Assembly: GCA_016716265.1 (NCBI GenBank)
Contig: JADJWQ010000003.1
Coordinates: 300,950-364,949 of the forward strand
DNA length: 64,000 bases
Direction of reading: 5' to 3'
From: Planctomycetota bacterium
GTDB taxonomy: Bacteria > Planctomycetota > UBA1135 > UBA2386
Part shown: positions 9,325 through 19,540 of the stretch, one piece after another
How the letters are laid out: each line of letters begins with the position of its first letter
Position numbering within the stretch: the first letter of the stretch is position 1
The notes under the pieces: generated by a model
The model's input: only the letters and a program-made list of their open reading frames with translations
What the model was told of the DNA's origin: nothing
Database searches by the model: none
Program-made: the position numbers and the translations under genes

Positions 9325-10067
9325 GCTTCAATCGCCTGGTGCGCAGATTCGGCGACGACCTCGCCACGGCCCCGTATGCGGCGCAGGTAGCCGAACTGAG
9401 GCGCACGGCTACCGCGCTCGCGGGGCGCGGGGTCGTACTGCGCGCCGACTTCGCCCGCGACTGGGAGTACGCACACGTGCTGCTGCGGGTCGCGGCGCTC
9501 GCCGCCGAGCTGCCGCTGCAGCGGGTCGTCGACTTCGGCGGCGGCAACAGCATCCTTGCCTACGTGCTGGCGCAGCGCGGGTGCGACGTGACCGTGCTCG
9601 ACAGCGACGCGGCGGTGCGTGCTGCGGTCGCGCAGCATGCCGGCGTGCTCGGCCTGCATGAGCGCCTGCACGCGCCGCCGACCGCCGCGCCGTGGCCGGT
9701 CGCCGAGGCCAGCGTCGACCTGTGCATCTCGATCTCGGTGTTCGAGAGTCTGCTGCGCCGCGAGCGCGCGGCGTTCTTCGCCGAAGTGCGCCGGGCGCTG
9801 CGCGACGGCGGACGCTTGCTCATGACCTTCGACTACGGGGTCGGAGCACGCTGGATCTCCGATCCGGTGGTGTCGCGAGCCGGTCTCGCCGAGGACGTCG
9901 TGGCTGCCTCCGGCCTGGAACTCGTGGGACCGCTTCCGGACGAGCCGGACTTCGACCCGGAGATCGGGCCGCCGGTCAAAGCGCTGGTGCGCACGATGGA
10001 CGGGCACGACTGGATCTGTGCCGCATACACCTTCGGTGCGCTGGAGCTACGCCGTCTTGTACGGTGA
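9321..10067 (+). CDS. SAM-dependent methyltransferase
   Basis: A 248-residue class I methyltransferase. The SAM-binding motif is VVDFGGGNSILAYVLAQRG (about residues 74-92) followed by the acidic end of strand 2 in VTVLDSD. The later part SVDLCISISVFESL and RALRDGGRLLMTFDYG gives motifs II and III. The target is unknown; the coupling by ATGA to the two glycosyltransferases suggests modification of a sugar or glycan. The 3' end overlaps the convergent PhyH gene by 21 bases. Confidence 0.8.
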   Translation: MSFNRLVRRFGDDLATAPYAAQVAELRRTATALAGRGVVLRADFARDWEYAHVLLRVAALAAELPLQRVVDFGGGNSILAYVLAQRGCDVTVLDSDAAVRAAVAQHAGVLGLHERLHAPPTAAPWPVAEASVDLCISISVFESLLRRERAAFFAEVRRALRDGGRLLMTFDYGVGARWISDPVVSRAGLAEDVVAASGLELVGPLPDEPDFDPEIGPPVKALVRTMDGHDWICAAYTFGALELRRLVR

Positions 10068-11300
10068 CAGCAGGTCGGCCACCTGCATGGCGAGACTGAC
10101 GTCGCCGCACACCGTGACGTCGCCGGCATAGAACAGCTGCACGGCGCTGGCGTCGCCGTGTACCAAGCGGTGCAACGCGTCGCGCCGCAACTCGAGGCGG
10201 GCGTCGGCGGGATGCGGTTCGCCCTGCTGCACCGTGCAGCGGCCGGCATCGACGCGCAGCTGCCAGGTGTCGCCGGCGACGACCAGCGCGCACACTCCAT
10301 CGCGACCGGCCGTGACGGTGCGGTGCGTCAGCTCGGTGAGCAGTGCGGCGGTGTCCGTGGTCGTGTCGCCGTGCGCGGGCTCTGGCCGCAGCCAGCGCTG
10401 GGCGGCCAGCTCCGAATCCGGGATCGCCGGGAACGACGCACTGCCCGGGACCGCGGGCGTGCGCTGCGCTGGGAAGCGGTTGCCGGCGAAGGGCCCGCCG
10501 AGGAGCGCACGCTGCCGTGGACTGGCACGCGCGAGCAGCTCGGGCGAGACCGACAGCCCGTGCCATGTCGCCATGTAGTACGGGCTGTAACCGAAGTACA
10601 GGGACCGCCGGGTTCGGCCGCTGCGCACGGCCAAGGCACCATGCCAGAGGTCTTCAGTGAACAAGATCACGTCGCCGGGTGCGACGTGCAGCTCGCGATA
10701 GCCGGGGATGGCTGACCACGGCACGCGCGTCTTACCCTTGCACTCGGTGGCGACGAACTGCCGGGCGAAACCCGAGTCGTACTCGGGAATCGGCCAATCC
10801 GCCGGTACGGGCGCATAGGGCATGGGCGCCCCGAGCTTGTGGCTGCCTTCGAGCACGACGAGCGCGCCGTCCTGCGGGCCGCATTCGCTCAGGGCGATCG
10901 AGGCCTTGACGTAGCGCGACTGCGGGCGCCCGGCCACGACCCGATAGTCGGCCAACGGATGATGGTGCAGGGGTACGCCGAGACCCTTGCGCCGCGAGAT
11001 CGAGAACGCCTCCGTGCTGCGGGCCGGGCCCGGCACCAGGTCGTCGACGAAGCTGATCCACGCGGGATGATCCAGCAACCGCAGGAACAGATCGTCGCAC
11101 TCATGGATGTGATAGAGGCGCAGTTCGTCGAGGCCGGCGGTGCGGGACGGCACGCAATGCACGGGCAGCGAGTCCGGCGGGGACTGCTCGAGTTCGACCA
11201 GACGCGCGGTAAGGCGCTCGACTTCGGCGTGGGCCAGTGCGCCGCGCAGCACGAGGTAGCCCTGCAGATCGAGTTGGTACAGCGAGGTGGGTGAGAGCAT
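10047..11300 (-). CDS. PhyH-type Fe(II)/2-oxoglutarate oxygenase fused to SCP2 domain
   Basis: Residues 1 to about 260 look like the phytanoyl-CoA dioxygenase (PhyH) family: the opening LDLQGYLVLRGAL, a metal-ligand region VPLHHHPLADY, the GALVVLEGSHK segment, the distal ligand in LFTEDLWHGA and the cosubstrate arginine region RRSLYFGY. Residues about 320-417 resemble an SCP2 sterol-carrier domain (ARLELRRDALHRLVHGD, then GDVSLAMQVADLLSPY). Such fusions probably hydroxylate a hydrophobic or glycan-linked small molecule; the substrate is unknown. It is convergent with the glycan cluster, so shared function is only suggested. Confidence 0.75.
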   Translation of the reverse strand: MLSPTSLYQLDLQGYLVLRGALAHAEVERLTARLVELEQSPPDSLPVHCVPSRTAGLDELRLYHIHECDDLFLRLLDHPAWISFVDDLVPGPARSTEAFSISRRKGLGVPLHHHPLADYRVVAGRPQSRYVKASIALSECGPQDGALVVLEGSHKLGAPMPYAPVPADWPIPEYDSGFARQFVATECKGKTRVPWSAIPGYRELHVAPGDVILFTEDLWHGALAVRSGRTRRSLYFGYSPYYMATWHGLSVSPELLARASPRQRALLGGPFAGNRFPAQRTPAVPGSASFPAIPDSELAAQRWLRPEPAHGDTTTDTAALLTELTHRTVTAGRDGVCALVVAGDTWQLRVDAGRCTVQQGEPHPADARLELRRDALHRLVHGDASAVQLFYAGDVTVCGDVSLAMQVADLLSPYKTA

Positions 11301-11472
11301 CGTCGGTCACTGGATGAAGCGAGCGAGACGCGCGGTGAGCTTGCCGGCGTTCGATGCGCCGTGGATGACGCGGCGATCTACCGGCCGGCTGATCCGGCGG
11401 CTCGATCCTCCCGACGCGCGACCCTGGTTCACGCGTTCAGGCTAGCGCAGCGTGGTCGCGTGTCAGGCCCTC

Positions 11473-11709
11473 AGGAAATTCCAAGGGGTTTCTGGCGCAG
11501 CGACCGGGTAGCCGAAGCGCGGTTGGGAACTCGATGGTCCTCGCGGAGGGCCCTCCGGCGGAGTCAGACCAAGGAGATCTTGCCGGCCGTGAGGCGACGG
11601 TGAGCAACCAGGGCAGACCCGAGGCGTGAGACGACCGCCGATCCGACCGCGACGGAGGGAGTTGATCAGTTTCAGTCCGGCCAGCGGCCCACCCCAGCGG
11701 GCGGTGCCC
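11473..11709 (-). mobile_element. Solo terminus of an IS91-like element
   Basis: This 237-bp stretch aligns without gaps to 19541-19777, differing at 26 positions by eye. The second copy is joined to IS91-type transposase coding sequence, which identifies the repeat as the 3' end of that element. Here only the end is present, without transposase. It lies directly beyond the truncated MalG-like gene, so its arrival probably accompanied the loss of that gene's 3' part. IS91-like elements move by one-ended rolling-circle transposition, which can leave isolated ends. Confidence 0.7.
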
Positions 11710-11789
11710 CGGGGCCTGGCTGTTACGCCGCGCGCTGTACGAGGTCACCCGCGTCGCGTAGATCGAGGGAGATGAAGCGTCGCACGTAG

Positions 11790-11985
11790 GCCGGCCGGTG
11801 CGCGGACGAGTGCGGTGAACGAGATTGTCGAGGTGCGGGCGAGCGCCCGCGGGCCAGATGCCGCCGGACCCGAGGACTTCGACCGACTTGACGGAGGCGA
11901 GGAGCATCCCGCCGAACGGGGCGACGAACGCGAGCGCCACGAGGACGAGCGCCGCCCGCTGCACGAGGTGCGACCGGTCACGCAT
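11790..11985 (-). pseudogene. Sugar ABC permease (MalG type), N-terminal fragment
   Basis: Only the N-terminus remains: a first membrane helix QRAALVLVALAFVAPFGGMLLASVKS followed by the start of the periplasmic loop. This is the usual beginning of MalG/UgpE-type carbohydrate permeases. The frame then runs into unrelated sequence and the IS91 end. The ATG overlaps the stop of the MalF-like gene (ATGCGTGA), which preserves the original operon layout. It is non-functional. Confidence 0.7.
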
Positions 11986-12890
11986 GCACCCACCTCCGCG
12001 ACAGGAACAGCGTCGCGGCGGTCAGCGCACCGACGACGGCGAACAACAGTACCACCATTGCGCAGGCGTAGCCCATCTCCTCGTATTGGAACGCGGTCCG
12101 TTACAGGTGCAGGGCGTAGAACAGGCTGGCGTTGTTCGGCCCGCCACTGGTCAGCACGAACGCCTGTGTGAACGTCGGGAACGAGCCGATCACCAGCGTG
12201 ATCGCGTTGAACACGATCAGCGGCGCGATCGACGGCAGCGTCACGTGCCACAGCCGCCGCAGGGCACCCGCGCCGTCGACGCGCGCCGCGTCCAAAGGGG
12301 GCGCGTGGGACGGACGCCAGGCCGGTCAGGAACGCGACGACCGTGCCGCCGACGTACCGCAGCGGCATCAGCACGAAGCTCGGCACGACCGCGCGCTCGT
12401 CGAGCAGCCAGGGCACCGCGGGCAGTCCGAGGGCGCGCAGCGCGTCGTTCGGGAGACCCCCGTCCGCGTCGAATGACCGCCACCACACCACCGACATCGC
12501 GACGCCTGCGATCAGGCACGGCAGGTAGACGACCGTGCGCATCGCGCCGAGCCAGCGACCGGCGCGGTTCAGCAGCAGCGCGAGGCCGAGCGAGACGGCG
12601 AGCTGCACCGGTATCGCGAGCAGCACGTAGAGGCCCGGGACCTCGAGCGCCCGCGCGGTCAGCGGGTCCCGGGCGAGGCGCGCGAACTGGTCCGTGCCGG
12701 CGAACCGCGCGCCGGCGACCGGTGACAGCGCATTCCAATCGGTGAACGCGAGCGCGCCGACGAGCACGATCGGCAGCAGCACGAACGCCGAGAACCCGAG
12801 GATCCACGGCGCGACGAAGCCGAGCGCGGCGAGGCGATGGCGCCGTTCGATGCGCGCGGGCGCGCGCTGACGCCACGACAGGACCGAGAG
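11978..12890 (-). pseudogene. Sugar ABC permease (MalF/UgpA type), frameshift and nonsense
   Basis: The N-terminal part reads LAALGFVAPWILGFSAFVLLP, with FTDWNALSP and AMRTVVYLPCLIAGVAMSVV, as in MalF/UgpA inner-membrane permeases. Near 12297 a frameshift separates this from the EAA-loop region LDAARVDGAGALRRLWHVTLP, read in another frame. That segment then meets a TAA at about 12101, exactly where relatives have tyrosine (FYALHLY-RTAFQYEEMGYA). Beyond the stop the same frame continues with a good last helix to the natural end at 11978. Two independent lesions show that the gene is dead. Confidence 0.75.
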
Positions 12891-12944
12891 TGCCGCGATC
12901 CGTACCGCCCCGGCTCCGCCGATGACCTCGAGCAACTCGACTGA

Positions 12945-13815
12945 AAACCGACTCCGCGGCCTCGATCAGGGGGCGGCGCAACACCTGGAACACCTCACGC
13001 CCGTGCGGCGGCATGTTCGCCGCGTCCGGCGCGTGGATCTCGTCGGCGACCGCGCGGATCGCCGGCACGGCGCGGCCGAACTCGCCCACGAAGCGCGCGC
13101 CCTCCTCGCCCGCCAGGAAGCGCAACAGGGTGACCGCGGCGTCCTTGCGCGGGCTCCGCGACGAGATGCAGTACGCCGTCATCGCGAGCGCCGTGCCGCG
13201 ATTGCCGGCCAGTCCGCGGGGCAGCGGCAGCACGTCGGAGCGACGATCCGGGTGCTGGTCGCGCAGACCCTGCGCGGTCCAGCGCCCCTGCGGCCCCACC
13301 ATCGCGATCGTGCCCGCGCCGAACTGGTAGCGCGGCGACGCGTGCACGTCCGGCTGCGCGAACGGCGGGTGCGACCCGTCGGCGTGCAGCCCGGCGACGA
13401 ACGCGAGCGCCGCCACCGCGGGGGGCTCGCCGAACGCCGAGCGATCGCCATCCGGCGTCCTCGAACGCCCCGACGTCATGGAAGAAGACGTAGGGCGTGC
13501 AGTCCTTCGGCAGTCCGTAGAGCGCGGCACCGCGCCGCAGCGCCTCGAGGGACTTCGGGAAGTACGCCCCGGCGTCGAAGTCCGTTCCGGCGAGGTGCGC
13601 GTCGAGCGGCTCGAGCGCGCCGGCCCCGCGGTAGGTGTCGAGCGCCTCGTGGCTGAACGCGGAGACGTCCGGCGGGTCGCCGGCCGCGATCAGCGTCCGG
13701 AGGGTCTCCTCCTCCTGGCTGGCCGGCAACTGCTTCACCCGGATGCCCGGATGTCGCTCCCCGAAGCGCTCGAGCAGCGGGTCGATCCAGTGGTCGTCTT
13801 CGAACCACGGGAGCA
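12945..13815 (-). pseudogene. Sugar ABC substrate-binding protein, broken
   Basis: A family 1 extracellular solute-binding protein in pieces. The upstream piece (13815 to about 13480) carries WFEDDHWIDPLLERFGERH, GDPPDVSAFSHEALDTY and GAALYGLPKDCTPYVFFHDV. The downstream piece, in another frame from about 13450, carries AVAALAFVAGLHADGSHPPF, GAGTIAMVGPQGRW and DAAVTLLRFLAGEEGARFV. The signal peptide and first strand are missing, and a frameshift/deletion lies near 13450-13480. With the two permease remnants it forms a once complete sugar uptake operon. No ATPase gene is seen. Confidence 0.7.
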
Positions 13816-13859
13816 GGCATGGGCGCTCGCCGGCCGGGTCTGGCGTCCGCCGGTCCAGG

Positions 13860-14906
13860 CCATACCGGCAACGGCAGGGAGCGATCCCGGCGTCGGTCCA
13901 CCAGCTCGACGCGCACGTCGGGGATCGACTCGTCCGCGATCAACCGCCGGGCGCACAGCCGATCGCGGACCGCCGTCCACGTGCCCGTGAACTCGGCCGC
14001 GTGCCGCCGCGCCGCCTCGAGGCACGCGGTCGGGCCGGTCCACGCGACCTTCACCGTGCGGGTCGGCGCGGGCTCTGCCCCGTCGAGTCCGGCCATCGTG
14101 CGCAGCCACGCGGCGACGGTGGCGTTCGCGATGCGTTCGCCGACCCGACCGCGGCGGCAGGGCCAAGCGAACGGCCCCCCTACGACGCGGCGGCGCGCCC
14201 AGACGTCCACCGGGCCCGGCGCCACGAGGCGGGCGCCTCGGCGGGCCTGCGCGTCGAGCACCCAGACCCCGATCTCGGGGAAGTCGACGGGGAACGCGGG
14301 CCCGCCGCAGGCGACGCTCGCGTATCCGCCCTTGGACGAGAACGCGGGTCCGTCGACGACGTCGATGTGCAGCTCGAGCCGGACCGAGCGGAGGAGGAAG
14401 GCCGCACATCCCGGCGGCGGGTCCGCGGCGAGCAGGTTGCCTGCGGCGACCCAGGCGAGGTCCTGGAACGTCACGGTCCGCTGCATGAAGTCGAGCAGCA
14501 CGGGCCCCGCATCCTGCGTGCGCGTGAGTAGGAGGACGGCGGCCGCACGACCGTCGCCGTCGAGGAACGCCGACAGCTCCGTCGCGGGCAGGACCGCCTC
14601 GAGCACCACGAGCGCGTCGAGGATCGCGGCCGATGCGATCTGTCCGGCGTCCGATTCGTCACCGCGGAGGCGTTCGAGCCCACGGCGCAGCTCGGGAACG
14701 ACCTCGCGCAGGTCGTCGTGCACGGCGAGGTGCGCGCCCCAGGCGAGGTCGCGTGCGGTCGGGCCCGCGAGGCGTTGTCGCGCAGCCGCGACGAGGATCG
14801 GGTCGCGGCGCGCCGGCGCGACCTCGCGGCGTTCCTGCGCGGGGGTGGGAGCGATCAGCGAAGCGGCGAGCGCGGCGCCACACGCGAGTCGGAGCATGCG
14901 CACCAT
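13860..14906 (-). CDS. Secreted protein of unknown function, C-terminus lost
   Basis: The start has a clear signal peptide (MVRMLRLACGAALAASLIAP followed by an AQ cleavage region). The mature part has helical repeats around DLAWGAHLAVHDDLREVVPEL and AILDALVVLEAVLP, then a region with LRSVRLELHIDVVDG and AWLRTMAGLDGAEP. I do not recognise the family. The reading frame stays open to 13476, but after about 13860 it reads out of frame through the sugar-binding-protein remnant. The natural C-terminus therefore seems to have been lost by a deletion that joined the two genes. Confidence 0.45.
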
Positions 14907-15082
14907 CGCGACGGGGAACTCATGGTCCGTCCGTGGGGTTCAGCCCGGCGGGTAGGCGTCGGCATCCGGCGCGTGCCCGGTGACCAGCGTTGCGTGGAGG
15001 TCGCCCGCGATCCGCTCGAAGACGTCGCGCAGTTCCAGCGCTGCGAGCCAGTCCACCGGCAAGGCGCGCGGTCCGTGCTGCG

Positions 15083-15385
15083 CGCCGGCAAGCTGCACGA
15101 CGACTCCGTCGTCGACGTGCTGCAGGGTGGGGCGGGGACGCCGACCGACATGAACGCGAACGAGGTGTTGGCCAACCGCGCGCTCGAGCTGCTCGGTCAC
15201 GAGAAGGGCGACCACGACCGCGTCCACCCGAACAACCACGTCAACTGCCCGCAGTCGACCAACGACGTCTACCCGAGCGCCCTGAAGCTCGGGATGATCC
15301 TGAGCAGCCAACGGCTCCTCGACAGCGTCGGGCAGTTGATCGCCGCATTCGAGGCGAGGGCGGCGGAGCTCCGCGACGTCGTCAA
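15083..15385 (+). pseudogene. Aspartase/fumarase-family gene fragment (copy 1)
   Basis: The frame reads GGAGTPTDMNANEVLANRAL, VHPNNHVNCPQSTNDVYPSA and LLDSVGQLIAAFEARAAEL, which is the first half of an aspartate ammonia-lyase type enzyme; the GGAGT and STNDV motifs belong to the active site region. Both ends are missing: the left side joins unrelated DNA near 15083 and the right side stops at an ISL3-like end near 15386. The first 228 bases (15083-15310) recur at 20601-20828 with three differences. It cannot encode an enzyme. Confidence 0.75.
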
Positions 15386-15945
15386 GAGGCGCTTCAGGAA
15401 TCCGTGTGGGTAGATGACCCGGCTGCGGGATAGAGGTCGAGGCCACCGAGGTGAAAGAGGATGGCGTTGCGGAAGCGCTGCTTGTTGCGGAAGCCGCAGG
15501 CCATCCGCTTCACGCGCTGGATGCGCGCGTCGACCGACTCGCTGCCGGCGTTGGTGACGCCGCGGACGATCGCGTTGACGATGCCCCAGAGATGCGCGCG
15601 GATCGTGAGCGCGACCCGCTTCATCGGCTCGAGCCGGCTACGGCGCATCCACGAGATGAGGCGGTTCCACGCCTGTTCGGCCCAGGCGGGCCGGAGGTAG
15701 CTCCACAGAGTCGTGGCGTAGTGCTTCATCGCCCAGGCCCGGGCGGTCCGCAGGCTGAAGCTCTTGAGGACGTCGAGCACGCCCCGCCTCCAGTCCACCA
15801 TGAACTCGTGGTGCTCGAGCCATAGGTGCCTCGTGCCGGTCAACACCGGATCGCCTGCCGCGAGCAACTCGCGATGCTCCTCCCGGCGGACTCGGTCCAG
15901 GGCATCGCCCGTGTGCTTCGAGACGTGGTGTGATCCGTTGGACTC
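15386..15945 (-). pseudogene. ISL3-family transposase, C-terminal remnant
   Basis: The minus strand encodes TARAWAMKHYATTLWSYLRP, WNRLISWMRRSRLEPMKRVA and SESVDARIQRVKRMACGFRN, then RFRNAILFHLGGLDLYPA, the characteristic end of ISL3 transposases (stop at 15409). The N-terminal half, with the zinc-binding and helix-turn-helix parts, is absent upstream of about 15945. The element's terminal sequence probably starts at 15386, where the aspartase fragment ends, so the element seems to have inserted into that gene. Confidence 0.75.
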
Positions 15946-16329
15946 CGGCGAGGGGTCGCGGGGCTTCCGGCCAGCCGGGAGCGGGGGTGGGAATGGTGGA
16001 TCGAGGACGATCCGAGTCCACCCGACGGCGCCGCGCGCGGCGGTCGGGACCCGCGACGAGGTTCGTTCGGCTGCGACGCGGAGCGGCGACACGGACACGG
16101 CCGCTTCTGGTGAACTCCGGACACGCGAGCCTCGCCCGGCGCGCGGGATGCGGCCGGCGGCGTTCCGCGCCGACCCGATACCGCAGCCGCGACGGGCCGT
16201 CGCCTGCGGCCCCATCGACCCGGCGCCCGTAGGAGCGCGACTCCCGGCCTCACGCGTGCTTCTCCGAGGAACTCGTCCCGCCGTGGTCCGCGGTCGGCGC
16301 CGGCTCGGCATTCTGAACCCGGACCGTCC
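15946..16329. other. Intergenic remnant DNA without recognisable gene
   Basis: No frame on either strand gives a protein that I can recognise. Open frames here lack conserved motifs and look like GC-rich chance frames. The stretch lies between the truncated ISL3 gene and an IS110 remnant, so it is probably debris of those insertions. Confidence 0.5.
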
Positions 16330-16488
16330 GTGCGGCTCGAAGGCCGGCCGGAAGCTCCTTCACGCCGATCGCGGCGACCTCGTCGCGCGTGGACGCCGGA
16401 CCCTGAGCCAGGGCGGCGAGTGCTTCCGCGCGGGGATCGATGCGCGTCATGAGACGCCCTCGATCGCCGTCCTCGACGAGCGGGCGGA
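16330..16488 (+). pseudogene. IS110-family transposase, 5' remnant
   Basis: The frame reads AGIDARHETPSIAVLDERAD, close to the start of the intact IS110 transposase at 24862 (VGIDAHQETLSIAVLEEQG). Base similarity to the upstream flank of that gene extends about 60 bases before the start codon. Only the first 20-30 codons survive, and the ATG position has CTG. It ends at the stop codon of the convergent FG-GAP gene. Confidence 0.55.
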
Positions 16489-19053
16489 TCAGCGCACCAG
16501 CGGCCTCGTCACGAGGCCCGTCAGGCGCAGCGCACCGCTGGAGTCCTCGACCAGCGCCTGCCCGTGCAGCGGCAGACCGGTGATCCCCGCGACCACCGGC
16601 AGCGGCAGGCGGGACGTTCCCGCGCCCGCGGACAGCGCGACGGGCTCCGCCACGAGCAGCACGCCCGCGTCGATGCGCAGCGTTCCGAACGGCAGCACCA
16701 GCGGCGTACGCAGCAGCGACAGGCCGTAGGCGACGACGGCGACCCGGCCGCGCGGGTGGCGGACCCGGAGCTCGAAGGTCGCGCCGAGCGAGGCCGGCCG
16801 TGGGGCGTGGAGGTCGGTCGCCAGGTTGAGCTGCAGCTCGATACCCTCGTGGTTCTCGCTGGTCGGTAGCAGGTCGGTGTCGCCGTCGGCGTCGACGTCC
16901 GCGGCGAGGTGACCCGCGGCGCCCCACGGTCGCGTCGCGAACGCGTCAGCGACCACGCTGAACCGACCGGTTCCGTCGTTGATCAGCAGCTGGGAGCCTT
17001 CGGCCTCCACGGCGAGGACCGCGTCGAGGTCGCCGTCCCCGTCGACGTCCGCCAGCAACGTGCCGAGCAGATCGGCGGGCGGTCCCAGAGCTCCCGGCAC
17101 GTCGGTGAAGCCACCGGCCCCGTCGTTGATCCACAGCCGCCGCTGCGACGTCACGAGGTCCGCGTCGCCGTCCCCGTCGACGTCGCCGAGCGCGAAGCGG
17201 AGCGCTTCGGAGGCGACCCGCAGCGCCGGCAGGGGCGGCGAGCCGAGCAGGCGGAGGCGGCCGGGACCGTCGTTGCGGTAGCGGTACAGACGCACCGTCG
17301 GGTCCGTCGGAAGCTCCGCGGCGACGAGCAGGTCGGCGTCGCCGTCGGCGTCGAGATCGCCGCGGCCGAGGTCGTGGGCGAAGCCGGACCCCAGCCAATC
17401 CCCCTGGAGGTATCCGAACACCCCGCTGCCGTCGTTGCGCAGCAGGAGGAACGGCGCGCCCCAGCCGGTGCCGATCGCGAGGTCGAGGTCGCCGTCGAGG
17501 TCGAAGTCCTCGAGCACCCCGCAGCGCACCGACGCCGACGCCTGGGCCGAGGGCACGCGCGCCGCGGTCTCGTCGCGGTAGCCCCCCTGCCCGTCGTGGA
17601 TCAGCAGCCGCATCGTCGTGTCGGCCATCGCGAGCCAGACGTCGACGTCGCCGTCGCCGTCGACGTCGCCGTGCGTCATCGATATCGCCTCGCCGGCGAC
17701 GCCCGGCACCGGCAGCAGGATCGGCGCACCGAAGACGCTGCCCGGCACGTTGGCGCGCACAGCCAGTCCGCCCGGCGTCGGCCGCACGACATCGAGGTCG
17801 CCGTCGCCGTCGAAGTCGAACAGCGCGGCGTGCCGCCCGAACTCGAGCGATTCGAGCTGCACCGCCGACGTGTCGTAGAAGCGCCCCTCCTGCCATACCA
17901 GGAGGCGATCGCGGAAGCCGACGCGGTTCGACGTGGACGCCACGTACAGATCGACGTCACCGTCGCCCTCGGCATCGAGCACGGTCAGCGCCGCGACGGT
18001 GCCGGGCGTGGCGAACGGCTCCAGAGGCACGCCGACGTCGACGAAGCGACCGCCGGAATCGTGGCGCCACAGCTGCAGACGATCGTCGAACGCGCGCCCC
18101 CCGAGCACGAGGTCGAGGTCGCCGTCGGCGTCGAAGTCGAGCGCGGCCACGGCGGATCCCGAGTGCGGCCCGAGCGGGAGATTGAGAGCCGACAGGAACT
18201 GCCGCCGACCTGCGTTCCAGCGAATCTCTGGACGCCCGGTCGTGCCACCGAGCGCGTTCGCCATCGCGAACACCAGGTCGTGGTCCCCGTCCGCATCGAG
18301 ATCGGCGAGCAGGATCTGGCTCGCCGCGCAGCCGGTCGCGAGGTGCTGTCGCACGAAGCCGAAGGCGCCGTCGCCCCACCAGACACCCGAGTCGCTGCAG
18401 CCGGTCTGCACCAGGTCGACGTTGCCGTCGGCGTCCAGGTCGGCCGTGGCGAAGTCCGTCGCCCGCATCGGATTCGACAGTGAGTTCCGCTGCGTGAACG
18501 TGCCGCTGCCGTCGTTCTCGAGCACGTCGATCCGCTCGAGGATGCACACGGCGAGGTCGAGGTCACCGTCTCCGTCGAAATCGGCGAACGCTCCGTGGTT
18601 CGGCGGCGGCGACAGCAACCATAGAGGGCTCAGGGCTGCGGTGGAGAAGCCGCCGGCGCCGTCGTTGATCAGCAACGTCGGCGCGGTCGTGACGCGGAGC
18701 AGCAGGGCGTCGAGGTCGCCGTCGCCATCGACGTCGCCGAACGCGACGTCGTTCACGACCGCGGCGCGCGGGGGCGCGACGCGCGGCACGTCCACCGCGG
18801 TGCGGTCGACGAAGCCGAGACCGGCGGTGCCGCGGTAGAGGCGAACGCCGTAGCGCTCGTCCGCGACCGAGTACGAGATTCCGAGCAGCAGGTCGTCGAT
18901 CCCGTCGCCGTCGACGTCGCCGACCGCCATCGAGCCCACGTGGAACACCTCGTCGGGGAGGACCTCCGACGCGCGCGACGAGAAGCGGGCCTGCGCGACG
19001 AGCGGCGAGATTCCGACCGCCAGGAGCGAGACGAGAAGGAGCCTGGTAGTCAT
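16489..19053 (-). CDS. Secreted FG-GAP/VCBS repeat protein
   Basis: An 854-residue exported protein. It has a signal peptide (TTRLLLVSLLAVGISPLVAQ) and about 14 calcium-binding-type repeats built on the motif D-x-D-G-D-G-x-x-D, for example GDVDGDGIDDLLLGIS, DFDGDGDLDLAVC and DVDADGDTDLLPT. These repeats form a beta-propeller or a series of integrin-like blades outside the cell. The last 80 residues form a beta-rich module (SRLPLPVVAGITGLPLHGQA) resembling the ends of other secreted proteins here. The start ATG at 19053 directly precedes the signal peptide; a much longer open frame upstream is not part of this gene. Partner or ligand is unknown. It appears intact within a region of decayed genes. 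Confidence 0.85.
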   Translation of the reverse strand: MTTRLLLVSLLAVGISPLVAQARFSSRASEVLPDEVFHVGSMAVGDVDGDGIDDLLLGISYSVADERYGVRLYRGTAGLGFVDRTAVDVPRVAPPRAAVVNDVAFGDVDGDGDLDALLLRVTTAPTLLINDGAGGFSTAALSPLWLLSPPPNHGAFADFDGDGDLDLAVCILERIDVLENDGSGTFTQRNSLSNPMRATDFATADLDADGNVDLVQTGCSDSGVWWGDGAFGFVRQHLATGCAASQILLADLDADGDHDLVFAMANALGGTTGRPEIRWNAGRRQFLSALNLPLGPHSGSAVAALDFDADGDLDLVLGGRAFDDRLQLWRHDSGGRFVDVGVPLEPFATPGTVAALTVLDAEGDGDVDLYVASTSNRVGFRDRLLVWQEGRFYDTSAVQLESLEFGRHAALFDFDGDGDLDVVRPTPGGLAVRANVPGSVFGAPILLPVPGVAGEAISMTHGDVDGDGDVDVWLAMADTTMRLLIHDGQGGYRDETAARVPSAQASASVRCGVLEDFDLDGDLDLAIGTGWGAPFLLLRNDGSGVFGYLQGDWLGSGFAHDLGRGDLDADGDADLLVAAELPTDPTVRLYRYRNDGPGRLRLLGSPPLPALRVASEALRFALGDVDGDGDADLVTSQRRLWINDGAGGFTDVPGALGPPADLLGTLLADVDGDGDLDAVLAVEAEGSQLLINDGTGRFSVVADAFATRPWGAAGHLAADVDADGDTDLLPTSENHEGIELQLNLATDLHAPRPASLGATFELRVRHPRGRVAVVAYGLSLLRTPLVLPFGTLRIDAGVLLVAEPVALSAGAGTSRLPLPVVAGITGLPLHGQALVEDSSGALRLTGLVTRPLVR

Positions 19054-19540
19054 GGCACGAACCGAGCCTCGGACGGAGCGGACGGGCCGGGGGTAGCTGC
19101 CGTCGCCGACCGATAGCGTAGTTCGCGCGGCGCGCACCGAGGTACCGATCCGGTGCGCCGCGGGAACTGCCGCAATCCCACAGCCCTCGGGACCAGCCCA
19201 GGCCCCTGAAGGCCGGATGTCCCTCATCGCCGCGGTGCCGCCGCGGACTCGGCGGCACCGACGCCCGATCCTCTCGGTATGCGCTCGCGGCCCGTTGTCG
19301 TCCTCCCCGCCCTGCTGACCCGCGTGCCCACCGTGTCCGCACGGAACGGGGGTTCTCCCCCTCCGACCAACGCCGTCTCGGTCGGCAGCCGCCCGACATT
19401 CGGTTTCGATCCGCCGGCGGCGCGGCGCGACGGCGTTACCCTCCGGGTCTCGCACGCACCGAAGCTCCCGGACGCGGTCCAGGGCCGCGTGTTCGACCGT
19501 GACCTGGCCGTGGAGCACGCGATCGCCGGAGTCGGCCCGT
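19054..19540. other. Upstream region of FG-GAP gene; weak short frame
   Basis: This stretch should contain the promoter of the FG-GAP gene. A short plus-strand frame at 19279-19542 begins MRSRPVVVLPALLTRVP, which could be a signal peptide, and stops at the border of the IS91 end. It may be the start of a secreted protein cut by that element, but no domain is visible. Confidence 0.3.

Noticed and set aside
13476..13860. C-terminal part of the secreted protein starting at 14906
   Set aside because: This stretch is better explained as out-of-frame reading of a sugar-binding protein remnant, whose proper frame shows clear motifs.
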